From Candidatus Zhuqueibacterota bacterium (GTDB taxonomy: Bacteria; KSB1; UBA2214), in contig JAKJDB010000009.1 in NCBI GenBank assembly GCA_022706175.1, positions 1 to 17,784 of the forward strand: DNA of 17,784 bases, in the 5' to 3' direction. The notes beneath the pieces were generated by a model. It did no database searches. It was not told where the DNA came from and saw only the letters and a list, made by a program, of their open reading frames with translations. Below, piece after piece: positions 1-8,778 of this stretch. Both the position numbers and the translations under genes were made by a program. Positions within the stretch are counted from its first letter, which is position 1, and every line of letters begins with the position of its first letter.

Positions 1-228
1 CTCGCACGCGACTTCCCCCGCCGGATGTAGTTCGGGGAAAATGGTCTCCGCCTCCCCCTCCCATCGTTGGGTCAGTAACCGAAATGTACATCTGAGAGTG
101 CTGATGCGCTTTAAATGCCCCATAGACTGCTTTTTATACCGACAAGCGCCGTGTACTGCGGATAACGCCTATAACTTACTAAATAATTCTAAACAATTCC
201 AACACTTTTCCTTGCATGGCCGTTTTTT
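1..228. other. Left-edge stretch without a convincing gene
   Basis: This stretch follows the stop codon of the LptE-like gene and runs to the window edge. Positions 160-215 are AT-rich. Read on the minus strand they contain loose promoter-like hexamers (TTGTTT, 16 nt, TTATAG) that could serve a gene beyond the left edge. A minus-strand frame is open from an ATG near 98 to the edge, but it is glycine-rich and low in complexity and has no recognisable domain. No tRNA T-loop, SRP RNA or tmRNA signature was seen. Confidence 0.4.
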
Positions 229-726
229 TTACCACCCGGCTACGGTTTTATTCAATATTTCCTGGCTTATTTTGGCCATGGCTTCGCTCAGGCCGTCCTT
301 CCGGCTGTCTGGGCCGAGATTCGGATCAAAGCTGCCCCACTGGGTGATGCGCTCCTCCCATAATTTCAGCCGTTTCGTCTGATCCGTGCACAGCACCTGC
401 ACGGTGAGGTACACCTTGAAATCCTCCACCTGTTCAGCGGCATCAAAAGCGCCGGCGCGATCCTCGAGGCTGAGCACAGCGCCCTCCACCAGCACATCCG
501 CTGAACCCCGTTCACCTATTTTCAGGCTGTTATCGCGGGTGAACTCTCTGAGCACCGCATCGGTCAGATCTTCGGCAATGGCAAACTCGGCGGTCCGGTT
601 CTCGAACAGCGGCACGGCCACCGTCTTGAGATGCGGCGGCAAGGACCCGGAAAACGAATAGAGGCCGCAGCGTAAAAACACAACCGCTGTCAGCACCAGG
701 AACAGCGGGCTCAAGCCTTTTCGCAT
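229..726 (-). CDS. lptE: LptE-like LPS-assembly lipoprotein
   Basis: The predicted product is a small lipoprotein of the LptE family, which in Gram-negative bacteria forms the plug of the LptD outer-membrane translocon for lipopolysaccharide. From the ATG at 726 (165 aa) it starts MRKG, then a hydrophobic segment, then Cys20 followed by GLYSFSG, an LptE-family-like start of the mature protein. The residue before the cysteine is Arg, which is not a canonical lipobox. The mature part has the family-like KTVAVPLFENRTAE strand and ends in KISQEILNKTV. The frame is also open to ATG 780, which overlaps the stop of the upstream sigma-54 activator gene, and to GTG 813. I prefer 726 because it puts the hydrophobic segment next to the N-terminus, although no good Shine-Dalgarno is visible at any of the starts. 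It is the last gene of the leftward series. The family call is fairly firm, the start is not. Confidence 0.72.
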   Translation of the reverse strand: MRKGLSPLFLVLTAVVFLRCGLYSFSGSLPPHLKTVAVPLFENRTAEFAIAEDLTDAVLREFTRDNSLKIGERGSADVLVEGAVLSLEDRAGAFDAAEQVEDFKVYLTVQVLCTDQTKRLKLWEERITQWGSFDPNLGPDSRKDGLSEAMAKISQEILNKTVAGW

Positions 727-766
727 CCGGACGTGCCGGTCCGTGCGGTCACGGTTTTCCTGCGGA

Positions 767-1951
767 TTATTTGATTTCATAGCGTTCAATCTTACGATAG
801 AGCGTGCGTTCACTCAATCCCAACAGCTGCGCGGCTTTGCGTTTGTTGCCGCCGGTGCGCAGCAGAGCGGCACGGATCATCTCCTTCTCCATGTCGGCCA
901 CGGATTTGCGTTCCGCTTTTTTTCCGCCGTTCTCTTCCTCCGTGGTCTCAAAATAATCGATGGTCTGGTCTTCACGCCAGGGATTGAGATGATAACTGGG
1001 ACGTGACTGCGCCACCATCAACTCGCGCAATTGAGCGATTTCACTTTTTATCTCGAGGAGAAGGCGAAAGAGAAACTCACGCTCCATCTCCTCTTTAGTC
1101 AGATGGACGGTCATGGGCAGATTCTTGCTCGTACCGGCAGGCTCGCTAAGGTATGTTCCCACCAGGCGGTCATCCAAACGGCGTCCGCGTTCCAGGACGA
1201 TCATCTTTTCAACAATGTTCTTCAATTCGCGGATGTTGCCTGGCCAATGATACTGCTGCAGCCGGTTCAGACCGCTTTCGGTCAAGCCGTCAAATTCGAT
1301 GTGGTTGTCCCGGCAGAAATCATCAGCGAACTTGCGCACCAGCAGCGGGATATCCTCCGGCCGTTCCCGCAGACTGGGCACATGAATGCGTACGGCGTTG
1401 AGCCGGAAAAAGAGATCATCGCGAAAATGGCCTTTGCGCACCTCCTGCGCCAGGTCCTTGTGCGTAGCGGTGATCAAGCGCACATCCACCTGGTGCACGG
1501 CGGTGCCGCCCACGCGCATGAACTCACGGGATTCGAGAACGCGCAGCAGCTTTACCTGAGTCGTCAGCGGCAGGTCGCCGATCTCGTCGAGAAAAATGGA
1601 ACCCTGATGGGCCTGCTCGAAATAGCCGCGGCGGCTGCTCACCGCACCGGTAAAAGAGCCCTTTTCATGCCCAAAGAGTTCCGACTCGATGATCCCTTCG
1701 GGAATAGCGCCGCAATTCACGGTCACCAACGGTTGGTCCTGGCGCCGACTGAGATGGTGAATGGCGCGGGCGACCAGCTCTTTGCCGGTGCCGCTCTCTC
1801 CGCTGATCAAAACCGTAATGTCCGTGGGCGCCACCTGTTCGATGGTCTCCAGCAGTTGGACGATCTTTTCCGAATCGCCCAGAATGCCGGTCTTGAGGGA
1901 CAGCTCGCGATGGCGGTCCGGGGAACGGCTGGGAGGCGTGTGTCCATTCAT
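767..1951 (-). CDS. Sigma-54-dependent AAA+ transcriptional activator without receiver domain
   Basis: This 394-aa enhancer-binding protein would use ATP hydrolysis to open promoters held by RNA polymerase with sigma-54. The AAA+ domain begins near residue 22. It shows Walker A GESGTGKE (51-58), a sigma-54 contact loop reading GSFTGA (98-103) instead of the usual GAFTGA, Walker [11 protein letters not shown] (117-126), and the FRDDLFFRL arginine-finger region. A polar, partly charged linker follows. The C-terminus (about 350-394) is a Fis-type helix-turn-helix with [20 protein letters not shown]. There is no N-terminal receiver, GAF or PAS domain, so control resembles PspF-type proteins and must come from a partner or from expression level. 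An AGGA beside the stop of the upstream epimerase gene (15-nt gap) can act as ribosome binding site. The class is certain, the target genes are unknown. Confidence 0.93.
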   Translation of the reverse strand: MNGHTPPSRSPDRHRELSLKTGILGDSEKIVQLLETIEQVAPTDITVLISGESGTGKELVARAIHHLSRRQDQPLVTVNCGAIPEGIIESELFGHEKGSFTGAVSSRRGYFEQAHQGSIFLDEIGDLPLTTQVKLLRVLESREFMRVGGTAVHQVDVRLITATHKDLAQEVRKGHFRDDLFFRLNAVRIHVPSLRERPEDIPLLVRKFADDFCRDNHIEFDGLTESGLNRLQQYHWPGNIRELKNIVEKMIVLERGRRLDDRLVGTYLSEPAGTSKNLPMTVHLTKEEMEREFLFRLLLEIKSEIAQLRELMVAQSRPSYHLNPWREDQTIDYFETTEEENGGKKAERKSVADMEKEMIRAALLRTGGNKRKAAQLLGLSERTLYRKIERYEIK

Positions 1952-1966
1952 GATGACCGGCCCATC

Positions 1967-2887
1967 CTAACGGCGCTGACGAAAATAGGCCACGGTCTCC
2001 GCCAGACCCTTGTCGATGGACCAACGGGGCTTCCACCCCAGTTCGCGGCCCGCTTTGCCGGGGTTGATGACGCTGCGCATCTGCTCGCCCTCTTTCTTCG
2101 CCTCATGCTTCTCCGGCATCCGCGCGCCGGTCAGTTCATTGAGCTTTTGAAAAAGTTGATTGACCGAAGTCTCCACCGCGGTGCCGATGTTGAACGTGTC
2201 GCAGCCGGACACGCTCAAAGCGGCGACGTTGGCGGCGACGACGTCTTTGACAAAGACAAAGTCGCGGGTCTGTTCGCCGCTGCCGTAGATCACCGGCTGC
2301 CGGCCGGCGAGCATGCGCTCGCAGAAAATGGCCACCACGCCGGCCTCGCCATGCGGATTCTGCCGCGGGCCATAGACATTGGCGTAGCGCAGGGCGACGT
2401 ACTGCAAGCCATAGGTCAGATGGTAAAAGAACAGATACTTTTCACCGATCAGTTTGGTGATGCCGTAGGGCGAGTAGGGTTGGGTTTTGTGCGACTCGTC
2501 CGCCGGAAACATATCCTGTTCGCCGTAGATGGCGCCTCCGGAAGAGGCAAAGATGACTTTTTGTACGCCGGTATGGGCGCAGTTCTGCAACAGGTTGAGA
2601 AAGCCCAGTGCGTTGACCTCAGCGTCATAGATGGGATCCTCCACCGAACGACGAACATCCATCTGCGCCGCATGATGGTTGACGACGTCAAACCGGTGCT
2701 GTTCAAAAATCGCGCTCACATTCTTGTCGCGAATGTCCATCTGATGGAAAACGGCTTTGGGGTTCAGGTTCTCTTTGCGACCGGTGGACAGATTGTCCAC
2801 AATAACGACCTCATGTCCGGCTTCGATGTAGGCATCGGCGATATGAGAAGCGATGAATCCGGCGGCGCCGGTGATGAGAATTTTCAT
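1967..2887 (-). CDS. NAD-dependent epimerase/dehydratase, UDP-glucose 4-epimerase-like
   Basis: This is a 306-aa extended short-chain dehydrogenase/reductase acting on nucleotide sugars. The N-terminal NAD fold shows ITGAAGFIAS (residues 5-14), with Ala at the third conserved Gly position as in several epimerases, and Asp31 at the end of strand 2 for the NAD ribose. The active site is complete: SSGGAIYG (115-122) and YGITK with Tyr141 and Lys145. RYANVYGPRQNP and the later FVFVKDVV stretch are typical of GalE/WbpP-like UDP-hexose 4-epimerases. The length suits this group. A GAGG lies 5 nt before the ATG. The gene sits 78 nt after purD and 15 nt before the sigma-54 activator gene. It probably makes a precursor for cell-surface glycan, but the exact sugar cannot be read from the sequence; a dTDP- or GDP-sugar epimerase is also possible. 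Confidence 0.88.
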   Translation of the reverse strand: MKILITGAAGFIASHIADAYIEAGHEVVIVDNLSTGRKENLNPKAVFHQMDIRDKNVSAIFEQHRFDVVNHHAAQMDVRRSVEDPIYDAEVNALGFLNLLQNCAHTGVQKVIFASSGGAIYGEQDMFPADESHKTQPYSPYGITKLIGEKYLFFYHLTYGLQYVALRYANVYGPRQNPHGEAGVVAIFCERMLAGRQPVIYGSGEQTRDFVFVKDVVAANVAALSVSGCDTFNIGTAVETSVNQLFQKLNELTGARMPEKHEAKKEGEQMRSVINPGKAGRELGWKPRWSIDKGLAETVAYFRQRR

Positions 2888-2965
2888 AAGACCTCGTGAG
2901 TGGAAAGTAGAAAGAGATTATCCGTTTGCTGGCATATGATCGTTCCGCTGTGGAAGACCGGTGGT

Positions 2966-4237
2966 TCACAGATACGCCAATCCCTTGGCGCCGATGTCCT
3001 TACGATAATACGCTCCATCAAAGGTGATCTTGCCCACCGCGGCATAGGCTTTGTCGATGGCCTGGGGCAAGTTTGGGGCCAGGGCGGTGACCGAGAGCAC
3101 GCGCCCGCCTGCGCTCACGCAGCGTCCGTCGACCAGACGGGTGCCGGCATGAAAGACCTTGACCTCGCGGGCGAACGGTCCTTCACTGCCGAGGATCACC
3201 TGACCGGTCTGATATTTATCCGGGTAGCCGCCGGAGGCGAGCACTACGGTTACGGCGCTGGAAGCATAATGCCTCCATGTGATCTCGGCGAGGCGGCCGT
3301 CGATGGCGGCCAGCATGGCTTCCACCAGATCCCCTTTGATCAACGGCAACACCACCTGCGTCTCCGGATCGCCGAACCGGCAGTTGTACTCCAACACCTT
3401 GGGACCATCGGCGGTCAACATAATGCCGGCGTAGAGCACGCCTTTGTAAGGTCTTCCCTCCAGCGCCATGCCGCGGATCGTCGGCTCCAGGATATCCCGC
3501 TTCATGCAGGTCATCAAAGCTTCTGACACGAACGGACACGGCGCATAAGCGCCCATGCCGCCTGTGTTAGGCCCCTGATCGCCGTCCAGAATGCGTTTAT
3601 GGTCCTGCGCCGGCAACATCGTGAGCACGTTCTCGCCATCTGAGAGCGCGAGGACAGAGACCTCCTCGCCGCTGAGGCACTCTTCGATGACCACCCGTCG
3701 GCCTCCTTCGCCGAACGCATTCTGAGCCATTAACTGCTCCAGGGCTTCATGGGCCATCAGCCGTTCCGGGCAGACGATCACGCCCTTGCCTGCGGCCAGT
3801 CCGTCCGCCTTGACCACCAGCGGCCCTTGCTGACGGTTGACAAAATCTTTGGCTTTCTGCAGATCATCAAAAACTTCATACGCGGCCGTGGGAATGTGAT
3901 AGTGCGCCATGAGGTGTTTGGCAAAAGCCTTGCTGCCCTCCAACTCGGCCGCACGGCGAGTGGGGCCGAAAATTTTCAGCCCATTGTCGGTGAACAGGTC
4001 GACGATGCCCATGACCAGCGGGACCTCCGGTCCGACGACGGTCAGATCGATCTTTTCCTTGACCGCGAACTGCAGCAGCTCCTGCGGCCGGTCCGCAGCG
4101 ATGGGAATGCAGCGGGCTTCGCGGCTGATGCCGGCGTTGCCCGGACAGCAGAACACCTTTTTGACCAAGGGGCTTTTCCTGATCTTCCAGACCAGCGCAT
4201 GTTCACGGCCGCCGCCGCCGATGACCAGTACCTTCAT
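2966..4237 (-). CDS. purD: Phosphoribosylamine--glycine ligase (GAR synthetase)
   Basis: This is the cytosolic ATP-grasp enzyme that joins 5-phosphoribosylamine and glycine to give GAR, the second step of de novo purine synthesis. It has 423 aa, close to the roughly 430 aa of E. coli PurD. Diagnostic stretches are the N-terminal GGGGREHAL (7-15), the ATP-grasp segment [13 protein letters not shown] (141-153), [16 protein letters not shown] (218-233) and [10 protein letters not shown] (285-294). The start is fixed by an ATGA overlap with the uvrB stop, which implies translational coupling. purD and uvrB are not pathway partners, so the coupling looks like operon packing. No truncation or lost key residue was seen. 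Confidence 0.97.
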   Translation of the reverse strand: MKVLVIGGGGREHALVWKIRKSPLVKKVFCCPGNAGISREARCIPIAADRPQELLQFAVKEKIDLTVVGPEVPLVMGIVDLFTDNGLKIFGPTRRAAELEGSKAFAKHLMAHYHIPTAAYEVFDDLQKAKDFVNRQQGPLVVKADGLAAGKGVIVCPERLMAHEALEQLMAQNAFGEGGRRVVIEECLSGEEVSVLALSDGENVLTMLPAQDHKRILDGDQGPNTGGMGAYAPCPFVSEALMTCMKRDILEPTIRGMALEGRPYKGVLYAGIMLTADGPKVLEYNCRFGDPETQVVLPLIKGDLVEAMLAAIDGRLAEITWRHYASSAVTVVLASGGYPDKYQTGQVILGSEGPFAREVKVFHAGTRLVDGRCVSAGGRVLSVTALAPNLPQAIDKAYAAVGKITFDGAYYRKDIGAKGLAYL

Positions 4238-6288
4238 TTTTTAATCTTATCCCTTTCGCCTGATCGTTTTCGCATCGTCTCGTTCATGCGCAAACCGTCG
4301 ATCTGATCCCGCAGGTCAGCCGCCCGCTCAAACTCGAGCTGCGCAGCGGCATCGAACATCTTTTTCTCCAGATCGCGGAAGAGCTCTTCTTTTTCCGTTG
4401 GCGCCAGCTTGACCCATTTGCGCATAAAGTCGGGATCTTCCAGCAGCACGCCGGACCGGACCGGACCGGGTGCGGCCTTGGCATCGGCAACCCGCGTGGC
4501 GCCCATCACATCCTGCACGGACTTGTAGATGGAATGCGGGGTGATGCCATGCGCCCGATTGTACTCCGCCTGGATCTTGCGCCGCCGCTCGGTCTCGTCG
4601 ATGGCTTTTTTCATCGAATCCGTAACGCGATCGGCGTAAAAAATCACCTTGCCGGCGATGTTGCGCGCGGCGCGCCCTGCGGTCTGAATCAGCGATCGCT
4701 CAGAACGCAGATAGCCCTCTTTGTCCGCATCCAAGATGGCCACCAGGGAGACCTCGGGCAGGTCCAGCCCCTCGCGCAACAGGTTGATGCCCACCAGTAC
4801 ATCGAACTCGGCCAGCCGCAACTCGCGCAAAATCGCCACCCGTTCCAGCGCTTCGATCTCGGAATGCAGATAGCGCACCCGAATGCCGACGTTGGCCAGA
4901 TAATCGGTGAGGTCCTCTGCCATGCGTTTGGTCAAGGTGGTCACCAGAATGCGTTCTCCGCGCGCCGCCCGTTCCCGAATCTCGGCGATCAGATCGTCGA
5001 TCTGGCCCTTGACCGGACGCACGTCGATCTCGGGATCCATCAAGCCGGTGGGGCGGATCACCTGCTCCACCACCACTCCTTCAGAAAACTCGAGCTCCAT
5101 GTCGCCCGGCGTCGCGGAGACAAAAATACATTTATTAATGGATCTTTTAAACTCGTCAAAATTCAACGGCCGGTTGTCCAGTGCAGAGGGCAGGCGAAAA
5201 CCGTATTCCACCAGCGTCTCCTTGCGCGACCGGTCGCCGTGATACATGGCCTGCACCTGCGGCAGGGTGGCGTGCGATTCATCGACGATGAGAAGAAAAT
5301 CCTTGGGAAAATAATCGATCAGAGTGGCCGGCCGCTCTCCCGGCTGACGATGAGACAGATGACGGGAATAATTTTCAATGCCCGAGCAGTAACCGATCTC
5401 CTCCATCATCTCCAGATCATACCGGGTGCGGGATTCCAATCGCTGGGCTTCCACCAGTTTATTCCGGCTGCGCAGCCAGTCCAGCCGTTCCTCCAATTCC
5501 TCGCGAATGTTGCGGATCGCCGTCTGCAGGCGCGGCGAAGTGGTGACAAAGTGTTTCGCCGGATAAATGACCGCCTTTTCCAGATCGCGCTTGATCTCGC
5601 CGGTGAGCACATCCACCGCGCGGATCGCTTCGATTTCGTCGCCGAACATTTCGAGACGCAACGCTTCGGTCTCATGAGCCGGAATCACCTCCACGACATC
5701 GCCGCGGACGCGGAACGTGCCGCGCTCAAAAGCCAGATCGTTGCGGGTATATTGGATGTCCACCAGCTTTTTCAGCAGCGCTTGACGGTCGATGCGCTGA
5801 CCCTGCTGCAGGGTGAGCAGCAGCTCCTGCCAAACCTCCGGAGAACCCAAACCATAGATGCAGGAGACCGAAGCGACGATGATCACGTCTTCGCGGGAGA
5901 GCAGAGACCCGGTGGCGCGCAGGCGCAGTCGATCGATCTCATCGTTGATCGAAGAATCTTTTTCAATATAGGTATCGGTGCTCGGAAGATACGCCTCCGG
6001 CTGATAGTAATCATAATAACTGATAAAATATTCCACCGCATTGTCGGGAAAAAAATTGCGCAGTTCGCCGTACAACTGAGCGGCCAGCGTTTTATTGTGC
6101 GAAATCACCAGGGTGGGGCGTCCGTAAGCGGCGATGACATTGGCCATGGTGTAGGTCTTGCCGCTGCCGGTCACACCGAGCAATGTCTGATAACGCGCCG
6201 TTCCACGCAATCCGTCCAGCAACTGCGCCACGGCCTGCGGTTGATCGCCCTGCAGGGTGAACTGGGACACCAGTTTGAATTTTTCCAT
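4234..6288 (-). CDS. uvrB: Excinuclease ABC subunit UvrB
   Basis: UvrB is the damage-verifying helicase-like subunit of UvrABC nucleotide excision repair. From ATG 6288 the protein has 684 aa (E. coli UvrB 673). It contains Walker A GVTGSGKT at residues 38-45, almost the E. coli position. Next come the [10 protein letters not shown] beta-hairpin region that clamps DNA, the Walker B box with DESH, the helicase motif QTAGRAARN, and a C-terminal UVR coiled-coil (about residues 630-675) that contacts UvrC or UvrA. The frame stays open upstream to a TTG at 6312, but ATG 6288 fits the family. Its only Shine-Dalgarno-like GGAG lies 15 nt upstream, while a -10-like TATATT ends 5 nt before the ATG. 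It is the first gene of the leftward series and overlaps purD by 4 nt. A possible SOS-type operator lies upstream. Confidence 0.98.
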   Translation of the reverse strand: MEKFKLVSQFTLQGDQPQAVAQLLDGLRGTARYQTLLGVTGSGKTYTMANVIAAYGRPTLVISHNKTLAAQLYGELRNFFPDNAVEYFISYYDYYQPEAYLPSTDTYIEKDSSINDEIDRLRLRATGSLLSREDVIIVASVSCIYGLGSPEVWQELLLTLQQGQRIDRQALLKKLVDIQYTRNDLAFERGTFRVRGDVVEVIPAHETEALRLEMFGDEIEAIRAVDVLTGEIKRDLEKAVIYPAKHFVTTSPRLQTAIRNIREELEERLDWLRSRNKLVEAQRLESRTRYDLEMMEEIGYCSGIENYSRHLSHRQPGERPATLIDYFPKDFLLIVDESHATLPQVQAMYHGDRSRKETLVEYGFRLPSALDNRPLNFDEFKRSINKCIFVSATPGDMELEFSEGVVVEQVIRPTGLMDPEIDVRPVKGQIDDLIAEIRERAARGERILVTTLTKRMAEDLTDYLANVGIRVRYLHSEIEALERVAILRELRLAEFDVLVGINLLREGLDLPEVSLVAILDADKEGYLRSERSLIQTAGRAARNIAGKVIFYADRVTDSMKKAIDETERRRKIQAEYNRAHGITPHSIYKSVQDVMGATRVADAKAAPGPVRSGVLLEDPDFMRKWVKLAPTEKEELFRDLEKKMFDAAAQLEFERAADLRDQIDGLRMNETMRKRSGERDKIKK

Positions 6289-6293
6289 AAAAC

Positions 6294-6322
6294 AATATAC
6301 TATCTCCGGCAAAAAGAATCAA
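6294..6322 (-). promoter_or_regulatory. Putative sigma-70 promoter of uvrB
   Basis: On the minus strand TTGATT (6322-6317) is followed after 17 nt by TATATT (6299-6294), a good match to -35 and -10 consensus. The -10 hexamer ends only 5 nt before the chosen uvrB ATG, so transcription would begin at or next to the start codon. Another, unseen promoter further upstream cannot be excluded. Confidence 0.5.
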
Positions 6323-6346
6323 GCCTGAAAAATACCGATAAAATCA

Positions 6347-6375
6347 TTGACTGTCTTGAAAACAGTAAGTAAATT
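6347..6375 (+). promoter_or_regulatory. Putative sigma-70 promoter of the GHL10-like gene
   Basis: TTGACT (6347-6352), a 17-nt spacer, then TAAATT (6370-6375) closely match the bacterial housekeeping promoter. The expected start near 6382 gives a leader of about 42 nt that contains the GGAG ribosome binding site of the gene at 6424. The spacer is filled by a 17-bp palindrome. Confidence 0.6.
6350..6366. promoter_or_regulatory. Near-perfect palindrome, possible LexA-type operator
   Basis: ACTGTCTTGAAAACAGT reads as ACTGT-C-TTGAA-A-ACAGT, a 17-bp palindrome around a central G with one mismatched pair. It covers the end of the -35 box and most of the spacer of the rightward promoter and lies 62-78 nt before uvrB. 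The outer CTGT...ACAG resembles the enterobacterial LexA box, but the spacer is 7 nt, not 8. A dimeric repressor site is likely; LexA as its owner is inference. Confidence 0.5.
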
Positions 6376-6423
6376 AGTCGAAATCAACTCATCCATCCAC
6401 CACTTAAATTTTGGAGATCCAGG

Positions 6424-8757
6424 TTGCGATCCGGATTGCGCTCTACGTTATGGATACTTTTGCTTCTTTGCTCAGCAACCTTCGCATCTCTTTTCAGCTC
6501 TTTTCAAACCCGCGCCCTGTGGGTGACCCGCTGGGATTATCACAGTAAAGCGGATCTGCAACAGATTTTCGACAACGCGGCCGCCGGCCATTTCAACACC
6601 ATTCTGTTTCAGGTGCGCGGTAACGGCACGGTGGCCTATCGATCCGACCTCGAACCACGGGCCGCCGAACTGTCCGGTCAGCCCGCCGACTGGGATCCCC
6701 TGCAGGAGGCCATCGAACTCGCCCATCAGCGCGGTCTGCAGCTGCACGCCTGGATCAACCTGTATCCCGGCTGGATGGGCGACGATCCGCCGAGACAGCG
6801 CAGCCAGCTGTATCACACGCATCCGGACTGGTTCATGGTCGATGCCGCCGGACGACGCCAGCTGGCGAACGACCATTATACTTTTCTCTCTCCCACTCAT
6901 CCGGCGGTGACACCTTATCTGTTGAGCGTCTGCCGTGAGCTGGTCGACCGCTATCCCGTGGACGGGTTGCATCTGGATTATATCCGCTTTCCTGGTCCGG
7001 CGTTTTCCTATGATATCCCCTCCGTCGGCCGCTTTCGCATCCAGCACGGCGTTGGACCGGAGCAGGACCAGGCGGCCTGGTCCGCTTTTCGCCGCCAGGC
7101 GATCAGCGATTTCCTCCATCAATTGCGCAAAACCCTGCGCCTGAACCATCCGCAAATGATTCTGACCGCTTCAGTCCTGGGCGATTATGACGAGGGCTAT
7201 CGCGTTTATCTGCAGGACAGCCATGAATGGCTGGCGGCTGATCTCGTCGACGCCATCTTTCCGATGATCTACACCCCAGACAACCTTCGCTTCCGCCGGT
7301 TGCTGGCCGACCATCGGCTCAACGACCACCGGCGGCATGTGTTCGCCGGCATCTATATCAAAAACGCCGACCGGCTCCAGCGCCAGTTGCAGATCGCACA
7401 GGAGCTGGGCTGCCAGGGAGTATCCTTGTTCTCCTATGAACTGCTTTATCCCAGCCATGTCATGCTCGACAGTTTCTGCGAGATCCTTCAGGATCAATGG
7501 CCGGATGAAAGCCAGCCTGCTCCCATGGCGTGGAAGGCACAAAGCCGCGACACACAGGGTCCGCAGGTCCACGAGGCTTACACCCTGCCGGTGCAGGTGT
7601 ACAGCAACGCCAAATTCAAGATCGCCGCACGCATCAGCGATCCCAGCGGCGTGTACGACGACAAAACAGGGTCCAACGGACAGGGCATCTACCTGCTCTA
7701 CGATCGCGTCTGGCCGCCGGACAAGGGCCAGGAAGTCCGGCTCAGTCCGCTGAAAAATCGCTCCGGCTGGTACATCACCGACGAAGCGCTGCGCTCTGAA
7801 AATGCCGGACTCGATTTTCGATTTCGCATCTTTGCCTGGGACGACTATCATGAATCCGCAGGCCATGCCAAACGCAACCTCGGTTTCAGCGATATCTGGT
7901 CCCTCTGCATTCTATCGCCGACGGAGACCTACCAGTCCAACGGAACCTTTGGCCCTGAGGTGTGGGATCCCCTCGCCATTGCCATGGATCAACGTCATCA
8001 CCTGTGGGTGGTGACCCAAACCGGCAAGCAGATCGAGATCGTAAAACCGGACGGCGCCCCGGCGGCTTTTTCACCCATCCACACCGGGCTGAACGTCGAT
8101 TTCAATCAGGAACCGTTGGAGCCCATCTCCGGCCTGACCTTTTGTCCGCCCAACGTCATGTGCGTCAGTTCCGGCAGCAGCCGGCGCATCTATCGTTATG
8201 ATGCAGCCAGCGGCGCTCCATTGCCCTCCATCGAACTCTCCTTTCAACCGTCCGGATTGGCCTGCGACAAGATGGGCCACATCTTTGTGTTGGAGAACGG
8301 CAGCAGTCGCTGGCATGTGCTCTCTTATCTGGGGATTGAAATGCTGGGCAGCCCGTTGGGCATCGAACACACCGCCGAGGACATCGCGGTCCTTGACGAC
8401 GGCAGCCGTGTTTTCATCAGCGACCGCAGCACCGGCGGCGTCCAGTGCTGGCAGGGGGCCATAGAGGGCTATCGGGTGCGCTATTGGCAGGAGGCTGATC
8501 TGCCGGCTGTGGATGTGGGATGGGCCCGCATCGCCAGCGATCGATCAGATTACGTCTATGTGCCGCACAGCCAGCGCGGCGCGATCACTATTTTTAACCG
8601 CAGCGGAAAACCGGTGGAATATCTGCTGGGGGGCAAGCCGGGACTGAACGCACCCCGCGACATCGCGGTCTCGACCACCGGGGATTCGCTCTATGTGATC
8701 GAATCCACCGGATCGGGTCCCACCCATATTTTACAGTGGATCAAAAAGGTTCGCTGA
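6424..8757 (+). CDS. Secreted GHL10-family glycosidase-like protein with C-terminal beta-propeller
   Basis: This 777-aa protein starts at TTG 6424, supported by GGAG 7 nt upstream. Residues 1-22 form a Sec signal peptide (basic start, LLLL core, ATFA). Residues about 31-355 match the GHL10/DUF187 TIM-barrel family: RALWVTRWDY at the start, HAWINLYPGW in the middle, and DGLHLDYIRFPG with Asp180 and Asp185 at the barrel rim. The characterised E. coli member DigH cleaves denuded peptidoglycan glycan strands, so a glycan substrate is likely but unproven here. Residues about 365-500 look like a beta-sandwich with aromatic patches (GQGIYLLYDRVWPP). Residues about 505-777 repeat short strands such as DPLAIAMD, HLWVV and APRDIAVS, like an NHL/SMP-30 type propeller. 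It is transcribed alone from a divergent region shared with uvrB and ends against the stress-protein gene. Confidence 0.85.
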   Translation: MRSGLRSTLWILLLLCSATFASLFSSFQTRALWVTRWDYHSKADLQQIFDNAAAGHFNTILFQVRGNGTVAYRSDLEPRAAELSGQPADWDPLQEAIELAHQRGLQLHAWINLYPGWMGDDPPRQRSQLYHTHPDWFMVDAAGRRQLANDHYTFLSPTHPAVTPYLLSVCRELVDRYPVDGLHLDYIRFPGPAFSYDIPSVGRFRIQHGVGPEQDQAAWSAFRRQAISDFLHQLRKTLRLNHPQMILTASVLGDYDEGYRVYLQDSHEWLAADLVDAIFPMIYTPDNLRFRRLLADHRLNDHRRHVFAGIYIKNADRLQRQLQIAQELGCQGVSLFSYELLYPSHVMLDSFCEILQDQWPDESQPAPMAWKAQSRDTQGPQVHEAYTLPVQVYSNAKFKIAARISDPSGVYDDKTGSNGQGIYLLYDRVWPPDKGQEVRLSPLKNRSGWYITDEALRSENAGLDFRFRIFAWDDYHESAGHAKRNLGFSDIWSLCILSPTETYQSNGTFGPEVWDPLAIAMDQRHHLWVVTQTGKQIEIVKPDGAPAAFSPIHTGLNVDFNQEPLEPISGLTFCPPNVMCVSSGSSRRIYRYDAASGAPLPSIELSFQPSGLACDKMGHIFVLENGSSRWHVLSYLGIEMLGSPLGIEHTAEDIAVLDDGSRVFISDRSTGGVQCWQGAIEGYRVRYWQEADLPAVDVGWARIASDRSDYVYVPHSQRGAITIFNRSGKPVEYLLGGKPGLNAPRDIAVSTTGDSLYVIESTGSGPTHILQWIKKVR

Positions 8758-8778
8758 ACCGCAGCGCGGTCAGCGTTT
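8753..8778. terminator. Hairpin across the stop codons of two convergent genes
   Basis: GCTG-A-ACCGC, a 3-nt loop AGC, then GCGGT-CAGC form a 9-bp GC-rich stem with one bulged A, followed on the plus strand by GTTTTC. It spans the TGA of the GHL10-like gene and that of the stress-protein gene. The T-run is short, so termination strength is uncertain. Confidence 0.4.

Noticed and set aside
1..98. Leftward frame from an ATG near 98 running off the left edge
   Set aside because: Only about 30 codons are visible, they are glycine-rich and low in complexity, and the ATG has no Shine-Dalgarno. Too little to call a gene.
1031..2899. Long rightward open frame of 622 codons opposite the sigma-54 activator and epimerase genes
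   Set aside because: It lies antisense to two genes with clear families, crosses their boundary, and shows no recognisable domain. It results from the lack of stops in the antisense frame of GC-rich genes.
2888..2965. Internal promoter between purD and the epimerase gene
   Set aside because: A GATAAT-like hexamer is present on the minus strand, but no matching -35 is found at 16-18 nt. The 78-nt gap can be part of the operon.
6288..6312. TTG 6312 as the uvrB start
   Set aside because: ATG 6288 places the Walker A motif at residues 38-45, as in E. coli UvrB. The TTG would add 8 residues without family support.
4534..6372. Long rightward open frame of 612 codons opposite uvrB
   Set aside because: It mirrors uvrB almost exactly, has no family motif, and its composition (rich in His, Gln and Arg) is that of an antisense shadow.
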